Positions 1-6,594 of a stretch of DNA of 16,298 bases are shown in pieces (the stretch's first letter is position 1; every line of letters starts with the position of its first letter). A program made the position numbers and the translations under genes. Origin of the DNA: Pavlovales sp. CCMP2436 (Eukaryota > Haptophyta > Pavlovophyceae > Pavlovales); the NCBI GenBank assembly GCA_026770615.1, contig MU631309.1, forward strand, positions 307,221-323,518, written 5' to 3'. The notes below the pieces were generated by a model, which did no database searches, had not been told where the DNA came from, and worked only from the letters and a program-made list of their open reading frames with translations.

Positions 1-96
1 TATTGCATGTACGAATTCAATAAGAATGTAGGTATTGCATTCGTATTGCATGTACGAATTCAATAAGAATGTAGGTATTGCATTCGTATTGCATGC
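1..96. repeat. 43-bp tandem repeat, two full copies plus a partial third
   Basis: Bases 1-43 and 44-86 are identical and begin TATTGCATGTACGAATTC. A third copy starts at 87 and breaks off after about 10 bases. The array starts at the window edge, so it may be longer upstream. It lies just before a possible acceptor (AG at 101-102), so it is probably inside an intron of the gene that follows. Confidence 0.9.
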
Positions 97-102
97 ATGT
101 AG

Positions 103-1470
103 GCGTCACCACGATTCTGCCAACGCTACGCGCTCCGCCGCCGCAAACAAGGGGGGCAAGCTCCCCTCACCCATACTCCCGCCGCCCGCCGCGCCCGCCG
201 CGCCTGCTGGGCTGGGCGGCAGCGGGGCGGGCGTGGCGGCTGCGATGGCGATGGCGGAGGAGGTGATACCAACAATCACGATAATAACAATCACGATGAC
301 TAATGCGAATAATGAGATTAACCATAATGATTGTTACCAGGGGTTGGCGGAGCGCGCGCTCTCTGCGCACGAACGGCAGCTCTGCGCCACACTCGGGCTG
401 CAGCCGGGGCAGGTGAGCTTTACCGATGCTAGTCCAAATACTACCACCCATGTTGTTTTGCCGCCCCAATGCCTCCATGCGCATAATGTGAGGTGCCTGC
501 TTCTTCCAGTCCTAATATAGACCAATACCATTGCTAATGCCAATACTAGCAAGCCTGCAGCTGAGGCAGGTCTGCGCTGAAATACGTGGGTGCCCCCCTT
601 CTCACTGTCCACTGCCCTGCCCCGCTGTGTGCTAATGCCTGCCCCACTGACTCGTCGACCCCTTTTCCATTGACCCCCCCTGTGGGCCTACATCAAATCT
701 ACTCCCCGACGCAAAACGTTGGTTCCATTGGGTCACACTACGTTTGTAGGCCTTCCCGGTTTCCCGCCGGCTGAAAAGCCAGGGCCCAGTCCCCTGGGAC
801 TGGGGCACATTTAGCTAGCCAACAAGCGCCCACTAGGAATAAAAAATGAGTGCTCACGTAAATACATACGGCAAGCGCATGTTGGTTGCCTACATGCTGT
901 CTGCCCTCACTCGCTCGACCCCCTGTCCCTCTAACTTTCCCACCCGCAGTGGGCCTACATCAAGCGCATGTTGGTGGCGGAGTGTGCGCGCGCCGGCACG
1001 CTGCGCCGCGAAGAGGCACGCGAATTGGTGCGCATCTGACAATCACAGGAATAACAATAAGAAGAAAAAATTGAACAAACAGATAAGACGAGCAGAAATA
1101 ACAAAAGTAAAGATCTGGTGCGCATCTCTATTCCTATCCAATTTTTGTTGTGATTGTGATTGTGATTGTTAATTCGTTTCGTTGTTTCTGTTTGTGTTAT
1201 CTGATTGTTGATTCAGTTTTTATAAGTGTGATTGCTATTTCTGTTTGCTGTGTCTGTGCGTGTCAGGTGCGCATCGACGTGCGCAAGCTGGGGCACGCCT
1301 TCGACTTCTGCGTCCACGCCGGCTGGCTCGAGCAGAGCGGGACGGGGGGGCGGGGCGGTGCGCCCGCTGCTGCACTGGTCGACGGCGAGGAGGGCGATGA
1401 GCTGGGCGACGAGGAGGACGGACTGCAAGCCGTGGAGTACTCACTGCCCGCCGCGCACGAGCTGCTGTGA
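103..1470 (+). CDS. ADA2: ADA2-type transcriptional adaptor, C-terminal exons with SWIRM domain (5' end outside window)
   Basis: ADA2 is a subunit of the SAGA/ADA-type histone acetyltransferase complexes; it acts in the nucleus and stimulates the GCN5 acetyltransferase. The exons I see are about 103-262 (start uncertain; low-complexity Ala/Pro/Gly), 341-412, 950-1027 and 1267-1470, all joined in phase 0 with GT-AG introns. Exon 341-412 gives LSAHERQLCATLGLQPGQ, exon 950-1027 gives WAYIKRMLVAECARAG and then LRREEAREL, and exon 1267 on gives VRIDVRKLGHAFDFCVHAGW. Joined, they form a whole SWIRM domain of the ADA2 kind: LSxxExxLC, a helix with a YIxxK-like motif, then the IDVxK...DFxxxAGW ending. 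A short acidic tail (DGEEGDELGDEEDG) and TGA at 1468-1470 follow. The ZZ and SANT domains expected upstream are not in the window. Another SWIRM protein is possible, but the domain is C-terminal as in ADA2. Confidence 0.78.
263..340 (+). other. Intron of the ADA2-like gene, 78 bp, AT-rich with inverted ends
   Basis: The donor is GAG|GTGATA and the acceptor TTACCAG|GGG. The left end carries AACAATCACGATAAT, and the reverse complement of the right end reads AACAATCATTATGGT, so the intron can fold back on itself. The 8-mer TGGCGGAG occurs just outside each end (252-259 and 345-352). That could be a target duplication, or chance in GC-rich coding sequence. Confidence 0.6.
413..949 (+). other. Intron of the ADA2-like gene, 537 bp, with a partial copy of the next exon boundary
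   Basis: The donor is CAG|GTGAGC and the acceptor CACCCGCAG|TGG. Inside, bases about 640-697 resemble 895-966: both have a pyrimidine-rich stretch with CTCGACCCC or GTCGACCCC and both end in GTGGGCCTACATCAA, the start of the real exon at 950. The copy lacks the CCGCAG acceptor, so it is a dead exon edge. A perfect 9-bp inverted repeat with a 2-bp spacer, CCCAGTCCC/GGGACTGGG, lies at 785-804. Confidence 0.65.
1028..1266 (+). mobile_element. Probable introner: transposon-derived intron with duplicated target site
   Basis: This 239-bp intron of the ADA2-like gene starts with GTGCGCATC (1028-1036), and the exon after it starts with the same GTGCGCATC (1267-1275). Removing the intron therefore restores one copy exactly and keeps the SWIRM frame. 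The inserted part begins CTGACAATCACAG and ends TGTGCGTGTCAG. Its two ends are inverted versions of CTGACA, and the right end supplies the CAG acceptor while the duplicated target supplies the GT donor. A further copy, TGGTGCGCATCT, sits inside at 1116-1127 and matches 1026-1037 over 12 bases, suggesting two nested events. The left half is A-rich and the right half T-rich with GTGATTGTGATTGTGATTG. Known introners in some algae create introns by the same logic. That this is one is inferred from structure alone. Confidence 0.6.
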
Positions 1471-1532
1471 GCGTGCGAGAGGGCATGCGAGAACGTGTCC
1501 GTGCTCTCAGGGCCGCCGACGCCGGTCTGCAT

Positions 1533-1568
1533 TGTAAATACTTATACACGAGGATGGGTTGTTGTAAA
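1533..1568 (+). terminator. Possible polyadenylation signals TGTAAA downstream of the ADA2-like gene
   Basis: TGTAAA occurs at 1533-1538 and 1563-1568, 63 and 93 bases after the TGA stop. TGTAA is a polyadenylation signal in some algal lineages. The lineage here is unknown, so this is only a placement guess. Confidence 0.25.
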
Positions 1569-1988
1569 TTGAATCCGGACCAATTGCGACACGCTCAATA
1601 GATATGCTTCGCGGCGCGGTCGCGGCGTCGTGCGGCGCGGCGCGGCAGTCATCGGCGGGCCACGGTGTGCCGAGAGAGAAGCGCTCGCGAGTCGCTGCAC
1701 CCAGACGCAGGATCGCTCGCACTATCCTGATAAAAAGATATTGCGAAAAGTATGTTGGTAGGCGGCTAGACCCCTGAGACGGATCTTATTCAAACCTATT
1801 CAATAGGCGCGGTACACAGGGTCACCGCTCGTCTTCATTTCGTGCTCCGGAGCTGAGCCTTGAAAGGTAGAGTCTCAAGCGGCAAAGAAAGGGCCTCGGC
1901 CCGTCAAAACTTCCTCAATAACTACTTTAACATGACTAATTAAATGCATATTTTAAATAAATAAAGATTTCGATTGAATAGGAAATTC
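1569..1988. other. Intergenic stretch, no gene seen
   Basis: Between the ADA2-like gene and the piggyBac-like gene I see no convincing coding frame. It contains repeat copy A (1763-1834) and an AT-rich segment at 1915-1985 that would be the 3' flank of the minus-strand gene. Confidence 0.5.
1763..1834 (-). repeat. Dispersed repeat, copy A (short, inverted relative to copy B)
   Basis: Read on the minus strand it contains GCGGTGACCCTG, ACCGCGCCTATTGAATAGG, TTTGAA and CAGGGGTCTAGCC, in the same order as copy B at 2955-3122. The middle of copy B, about 30 bases including GTCGGCTACAGCGTGC, is missing. The inner motif CCTATTCAATAGG is itself a near-palindrome. Confidence 0.75.
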
Positions 1989-2083
1989 TCAGGGTGGTAC
2001 CAATAGGCGCGTGTCAGGGGGCGCTCTGGGCGGCGCGGGGGGCGAGTGGCGGACCCTGGGAGGGCCCAGGGTGGGACCAGGGC

Positions 2084-2876
2084 TCAGTGGAGGCTGATGC
2101 GGCGGGCCGCTGGCGCGGGGGTGGTGCGCCCAGTCCGCTCGGCTGCGCGGTGCTGCGCGAGGCACGTGAGCTGGTGGGCTCTGCCGCGCACCTGCGGCGG
2201 GTGCAGCGGGCAGGCCTCGCCACAGATGGTGCAGTGGTACGCGGTCTTCTGCTTGCAGATGAAGCACTGCCGCTGGGTGCCGCCCTTGGCGCCCGAGTGG
2301 TAGAAGGACTTGACCTCGTGCTCGACGAGGACGACTAAGCGCGGGCTCGTGCGGGTGCCGGGCGAGGCCGCAGTGCGCGCCGACGAGCCGCCAGTGCGTC
2401 CACACCACGCCGTGCGCCTCGGCAGTCGCTGGCGGCGGGCGCGAGTCGTCGTCCGAGTCGGACTCGTCGTTGTCCGACCCCGATGTTGTCTCCCTGGAAA
2501 GGCCATTCTCCGATCCCTCCGGCTCCGCCGCCGGACGCGGGCGCCTCGTGCCGCGGGGAGGCAGCAGCGTCGCCACCGGCGCGCCCTCGTCGCCGTCCTC
2601 AATCTGGAAGTCGAACTCCTCCTTGATGAGGTCCGCGCCCGCGTCCGCCTCCGGCTCGTCCCCGCCGACCCACTTGATCTTGTACCTCTTGAGGGTACCC
2701 GCCCGCCCGACCGACGTGAGCTGGCCACGGAAGCGCTTGAGGGGCTGTGAGCGCGCCCACTCCTGGCCCCAGTACACCAACTTGATGGACACGAAGCAGG
2801 GCCGCTTCGCCTTGTCCTCCTGGATCCGGATCTTGAGCCGCGGGTCGTCGTCCGCGCCTAGAGTGACACTCGACAT
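2084..2876 (-). pseudogene. piggyBac-like transposase remnant: N-terminal part plus Cys-rich C-terminus, catalytic core absent
   Basis: The frame starting at 2876 gives MSSVTLGADDDPRLKIRIQ, then a basic segment (FRGQLTSVGRAGTLKRYKIK, about residues 49-68), then acidic and Ser-rich sequence (SGSDNDESDSDDDS) and loses sense near 2345. A second frame then reads EVKSFYHSGAKGGTQRQCF and ICKQKTAYHCTICGEACPLH, with several Cys and His in the C..C...Y.C..C spacing seen in the zinc-binding tail of piggyBac-type transposases, and stops at TGA (2084-2086). The Asp triad domain normally between these parts is not present in about 260 codons, so this looks like an internally deleted copy. The switch of frame is either a 1-base indel or a small intron. 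Family assignment rests on the Cys/His tail and is moderate. A small host gene derived from a transposase is the alternative. Confidence 0.45.
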
Positions 2877-2954
2877 CGGTGTTCGCGAAGCGATGATGAG
2901 AAAGACGAAGTCTAGGAACGAAGTTCAGGCTCTTCTAGTGAGCCTTCGAGAAGG

Positions 2955-3122
2955 CGGATCGTCAATCTGATTGATTCCTGGCTATCCCCGTGCCGTGGCG
3001 TCCACGGCGATGTGCGGTGACCCTGGGTTTCCGACGCGCGATTCGTCGGCTACAGCGTGCCGAACCGCGCCTATTGAATAGGTTTGAACGCTGGTTAAAT
3101 AGGTTCAGGGGTCTAGCCGGAG
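2955..3122 (+). repeat. Dispersed repeat, copy B
   Basis: It matches copy C (14336-14513) at roughly 80 percent by eye. Shared blocks include CAATCTGATTGA, CTGGCTAT, CCCCGTGCCGTGG or CCCCATGCCGTGG, GATGTGCGGTGACCCTGGGT, and CGTCGGCTACAGCGTGC. It also matches copy A in inverted orientation. It contains CCTATTGAATAGG (3069-3081), a near-palindrome. Confidence 0.85.
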
Positions 3123-3353
3123 GATCATGTGTAAAAATAGCATTGCCTAAAGTTCATACCGTCCGCAGACAGTCTACGGACAACCGTTATCGGATCTTGA
3201 GGGGATCTTGAAGGGGATTCGTCCTCTGATTGGCTGAGGCACCGGTTTGGGTGTTACCAAAGGTGTCGTTCGCGCTTTTTTACAATTTGAATCGCTTTCT
3301 GCAGGACCTGCTGCAGTCTGGACTTCGGGCTCTCGTCCTGCCTCGTGTCGGCA

Positions 3354-3710
3354 ATGGCGACCCTGGTAGGTGGCGCCATGCACCGGGAAGTGGCGGGATG
3401 GGAGGACGACTCCATCTTCTTGGTCGGCAACTACGTCGCCGTCAAGTAAGGCGATGCTCGCAAGATTGGTGTGGGCAAGGTCCAATGCTTCCGCGTGAGA
3501 GAGGTGTACGCCAAGTCGATCAGTACGCCGCCTCACGTCCACCGCGCGCAAGAGCAGTACTTGGACATGGTGGATGTGAGGCGGTGCGATGGCTCGTCCG
3601 GCGCCGAGCTCTTCCAGCCCGAGAAAGAGCACGCGCAGGAGGTGCTGGACGACGCTCAAGTGGCCGCCAGTGTCGCACCCACCCGGTCGGGTACCTTGGG
3701 GCGGTCGTAG
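3354..3710 (+). pseudogene. Coding-like stretch of an unidentified gene, with an internal TAA
   Basis: A good 3' splice site (pyrimidines then TTTCTGCAG, 3303) precedes an ATG at 3354. The frame reads MATLVGGAMHREVAGWEDDS and then IFLVGNYVAVK, meets TAA at 3447-3449, and continues GDARKIGVGKVQCFRVREV and QEQYLDMVDVRRCDGSSGAE before TAG at 3708-3710. The VGNYVAVK...IGVGKVQ pattern resembles the small barrel-like region (GDxVAV...GKV) found in many transposon-encoded and chromatin proteins. That is a resemblance, not an identification. The sequence is coding-like on both sides of the TAA, so it is either a broken gene or one in which TAA is read through or reassigned. Confidence 0.4.
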
Positions 3711-4200
3711 GCGGTGTCACCTACGCAGTGGTCGCCAGTGGCATGGGTAGCACCAACAACATGCCCAGGCGAAAGCTGCGGCCGTCGCCGCATTTCAGCA
3801 AGGCCTTCTATGTCGGCTAAGGTCAGTGTGCTCTATGCGGCTGTGCGCCCGCACGCGATCCCCCCTCGCCCAAGCCGCGCTGCGCCGTCACGCTGCAGCG
3901 CGCTAATGCTGCCGTGCTGATTATCACCTGACACCCGCATGCCTCGCCCTGTTTTCTCTTGTCCGCGCGCAGACGAACTCGAAGCTTGGCGCCATTATGC
4001 GCCAGCCGTGGGCTGCAGCTGCGCGACAGCACGAGTCCTTGTACTCCTCGGAGTCCTTGTCGGCGCACTGTGGGTTCTTCCGAGTCAGTCCTTGTACTCG
4101 GAGTCCTTGTCGTCATGCTACGGGAGCTTCTTGAGCCGCCCGCTGCAAGCTGCATCTGCTAGCCGCTACGCCAGCCTTCGCATCAATTTGCAGGCTGTAA
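3711..4200 (+). pseudogene. Further coding-like exons of the same unidentified gene
   Basis: In a different frame bases 3730-3820 read VVASGMGSTNNMPRRKLRPS and PHFSKAFYVG, followed by TAA at 3818-3820 and an ideal donor AAG|GTCAGT (3822). An acceptor GTCCGCGCGCAG ends at 3972. Joining there gives the codon GAC, then ELEAWRHYAPAVG. The splice sites are strong, but the TAA lies just before the donor, so the exon is open only if TAA is not a stop. Beyond about 4030 the sequence has short repeats of GAGTCCTTGT (for example 4037-4062 and 4083-4111) and coding sense fades. No family is recognised. Confidence 0.3.
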
Positions 4201-4870
4201 ATCGTTTCATCAGGTTCGGGCAAAACGATGAAGCTGTCATTTTTAAGGCAATATGTTTTTTGTTTAAGGCGTCGTTTAGGCTACCTACTTTTATATCTTT
4301 TTATGGGGATATTGAATCTCGAGGATCATCGCCCCGAACTGAAACTAGGCCGAGTCGTGCTCGCCTTGTGGAACACAAACATGGGCTTGTCGATCGTCCA
4401 CCTTGCCGAGCCCGACCTTGCTCGTCCTTCGCTTGCCGAGCATGAGCAGCCGCCTGCTCCTCCAGGCACGCCCTCGCGGCGCGCCCTCCGACACGGCGTG
4501 CGCGCTCGCCCGTGAGCGCGCAGCGGCGACCTCGCGCACGCTAGATATCGATCCAGCGTTTCTCGAGGTACTCGAGGTGCTCGATGTGCTCGATTGGGCT
4601 CACGCTGGCGGCCTCGCGATGGTCGCGCGCCTCGCGCTTTGAAATGGCGAGGCCGCGCCGTCGATTCCGTCCCGTGGCCTGCGCTCCAGCGAGCCCTTCG
4701 AGTTGCACCCCACGTGGCTCTTCGTGCGCGACATGCCAGAGAGGTGGAGGATGTCAGACGGGAGAGATGTGTCTGCACGCACGAGAGAGAGTTTTGCGAC
4801 CGGAGCGGAGAAACCGCACGCACCGCTTGGCGCTGAGTGCGAAATGTCGAAGAGCGCGTGGCGAGCGGGA
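4170..4870. other. Region without an assignable gene; weak minus-strand coding signal
   Basis: The minus strand gives short coding-like pieces such as DILHLSGMSRTKSHVGCNSK (about 4740) and SPIEHIEHLEYLEKRWIDI (ending at TAG 4541-4543), but they are in different frames and match nothing I know. The plus strand over the same bases gives a comparable open frame, so the coding strand is undecided. Confidence 0.25.
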
Positions 4871-4984
4871 CGGACATCGTGCGTTTACCTTCCCCCGCGA
4901 AGAATGATCGGACTCCCACTGTGAAACACGGACATCGTGCGTTTACCTTCCCCCGCGAAGAATGATCGGACTCCCACTGTGAAA
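4871..4984. repeat. 58-bp tandem duplication
   Basis: Bases 4871-4926 and 4929-4984 are identical over 56 bases, beginning CGGACATCGTGCGTTTACC and ending CCCACTGTGAAA. A recent duplication or an assembly join error would both look like this. Confidence 0.95.
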
Positions 4985-5132
4985 TCGCACCGGATTTGTC
5001 CGAAGACAGACTATTTCATGTTTATATATAGCGGTTCAGCATGGTTCAACAGGTGTTGTTCACTCACTGACTTGGTCGACGTCAAGAAGTTAGTCCTGGC
5101 AGCAGGGATGTTCATTTTACAACGGGATAATC

Positions 5133-5174
5133 GCGCAAAAGCCTTTAGGAAAGTGCGCAAAAGCCTTTAGGAAA
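5133..5174. repeat. 22-bp tandem duplication
   Basis: GCGCAAAAGCCTTTAGGAAA occurs at 5133-5152 and again at 5155-5174. Confidence 0.95.
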
Positions 5175-5175
5175 T

Positions 5176-5400
5176 CCGTTTTTGTATCTGTTGTTGTATC
5201 CGTTCTCATCCGTTCTTATCTGTCCGAATTCCGTTCCATTTCCGTTCTCATACGTTCGAGGAAAGCACACGAACGGAGTTTGTTGCCATCCTTCGTCTCC
5301 GTTCAGAACGTACGAGAACGGATGGGAACGGATGCAACGGATTTCAGAGCGTATTTTCGATGTCTGATTTTCAATCGAACGGACGAGAACGGATTCTTTA
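5176..5400. repeat. Cluster of CCGTT / AACGG motifs in both orientations
   Basis: About a dozen copies of CCGTT (mostly as CCGTTCTCAT or TCCGTT) or its complement AACGG lie within 225 bases of AT-rich sequence. The best pair is CCGTTCTCATACGTTC (5242-5257) and GAACGTACGAGAACGG (5306-5321), inverted with one mismatch in 16. The segment can fold into several alternative hairpins. No gene is supported; apparent open frames of both strands just repeat RTYENG/RTDENG-like peptides from the motif. Confidence 0.75.
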
Positions 5401-5420
5401 AAATTATTTACCATCCGTTT

Positions 5421-5504
5421 ATTGCGTTCATTAAACTTTTTAAGGGTGCGTTCATTGCATTTAAACTTTAATACGTTAATTGAGTTCTCAGAAATGAACG
5501 CAAT
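5421..5504. repeat. 12-bp inverted repeat in AT-rich sequence
   Basis: ATTGCGTTCATT (5421-5432) and AATGAACGCAAT (5493-5504) are exact inverted copies. A second, shorter pair (GCGTTCATTGCA 5449-5460 with AATGAACGC 5502-5510) overlaps it. The sequence from here to about 5620 shows no gene. Confidence 0.85.
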
Positions 5505-5639
5505 GAACGCGTCGTACACCAAGTACGTCGATCCCTAAGTAGATAAATTCACACTTCTGAATGCTCCACACTTCTGAATTATAGGCAGTTCTGCATGCAT
5601 AATGATTACGATAAAATGTATAATTGCGCCGCAGGCAAG

Positions 5640-5890
5640 AGTCCCACCGGCTCCTTGGTCATGTCGAGCAGGACCGCCGCCAACTTGAGGGCGTCGCGCT
5701 GCGCCTTGCGCGCCACTTAGAGACCGCGGGATCGGGGACTCTGCCATTTACCACGACGATGAGCTCCACCAGCTCGGTGCGCGCAGAGGCCTATTGTGCT
5801 CTCGCCCTGAGCTCACGTCTCTTGACCTCGTACTTGCGCGTGCGCTGCCGCCACCCTGCGTCCGAGCTCCGCCCCACTGGCGAAATACGC
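5640..5890 (-). pseudogene. Coding-like fragment of an unidentified protein, with internal TAG and a frameshift
   Basis: The minus strand reads TRKYEVKRRELRARAQ, then TAG (5793-5791), then ASARTELVELIVVVNGRVPD and PAVSKW. After a frame change it gives RKAQRDALKLAAVLLDMTKE and PVGLLPAAQ, ending near 5640. Charged helix-like and hydrophobic strand-like segments alternate, as in real protein. I do not recognise the family; a gag-like or polymerase fragment of another retroelement is possible. Confidence 0.35.
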
Positions 5891-5991
5891 TTCCTAGAAG
5901 TCTGGGACTTCTATATATGTACAACGGCTCATATATACGAGAGCGCAGCTCTTATTATTTAGTAATGATGGGAAGTTATACGGATGAGGCT

Positions 5992-6360
5992 TCCGGGTAG
6001 GTCGAAACTCCCATGTGCGATGTAGCCTCTATCGACCGGCCATTCAGCCACTGAGGCTGGGGCGCAAGGAGAGACTCCACATACCACTGTCGCGCGGCGC
6101 TGGCCGCACATTCCGGATGTTTGGCCGCTTACGTAGAGGGCGTGACGAAACTTAAGCCGAGAGCAGTCTGCCCGGGCTGCTCCAACGCCTGCTCTAGCGC
6201 GAGCTCTAGCAGACGCCAGCTCAGCTCGAGCCTACGGTCCACCGCCTCCCGGCCCGAGGTCCGCGCGCAGATGCCAGACGGAGGTGCTGGTTTTCGGTGG
6301 TGTGCCCCCACGGCTGATCCCTCGAAAAACGGGCTAAGTGGGTGAGCGGGCGCGGCGGAA
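5992..6360 (-). pseudogene. Open coding-like frame of unknown identity, with internal TAA
   Basis: One minus-strand frame is open from before 6360 down to TAA at 6131-6129, with REAVDRRLELSWRLLELALE and QALEQPGQTALGLSFVTPST. It then continues as AAKHPECAASAARQWYVESL and LAPQPQWLNGRSIEATSHMG, down to about 5992. The amino-acid make-up on both sides of the TAA is protein-like. It lies about 400 bases downstream of the retrotransposon's recombinase and may be part of that element or an unrelated relic. Confidence 0.3.
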
Positions 6361-6529
6361 AACGAGGGTGCCGTCCGCCGGAGCCCGCTCTGGGCGCGCC
6401 GCCGTCCAAACTGTAACTCCCCGCGGTAGCGAGCCGTAGGGGTCCGACGCCGGGTTCACAGCCGTAGCTCCCCCGGCGTAACCAAGACAGGGAGGCCACA
6501 GGCCGGTTGCGTAGCAGCAATCTCATTTC

Positions 6530-6594
6530 CCACTTTTTTTTCTTCTTTTTTTTACTACTACTCTTCTTTTTTTCCCCTTTTTCCAAATTTTTTC
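6530..6594 (-). other. T-rich tract (A-rich on the minus strand)
   Basis: On the plus strand this reads runs of T broken by C and ACTACTACT. On the minus strand it is an A/G-rich tract 175-240 bases past the recombinase frame. It could be a decayed poly(A) or the 3' flank of the retroelement. No direct proof. Confidence 0.3.

Larger units (their letters stand above)
1763..3122. mobile_element. Probable non-autonomous DNA-transposon-like unit bounded by copies A and B
   Basis: Copies A and B are in opposite orientation and enclose the minus-strand piggyBac-like gene. From the outside inward both start GGCTAGACCCCTGA. I see no clear target-site duplication: the bases just outside differ, and the TTAA expected of piggyBac is absent. 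The unit may therefore be a chance pairing of a dispersed repeat, or an old element with eroded ends. Confidence 0.4.

Noticed and set aside
1..96. CRISPR-like array
   Set aside because: The units are directly adjacent without spacers and the context is eukaryotic. It is a plain tandem repeat.
5145..5522. 125-codon minus-strand frame as a gene
   Set aside because: Its peptide mainly reflects the repeated AACGG/CCGTT motif, and the opposite strand gives a similar repetitive peptide.
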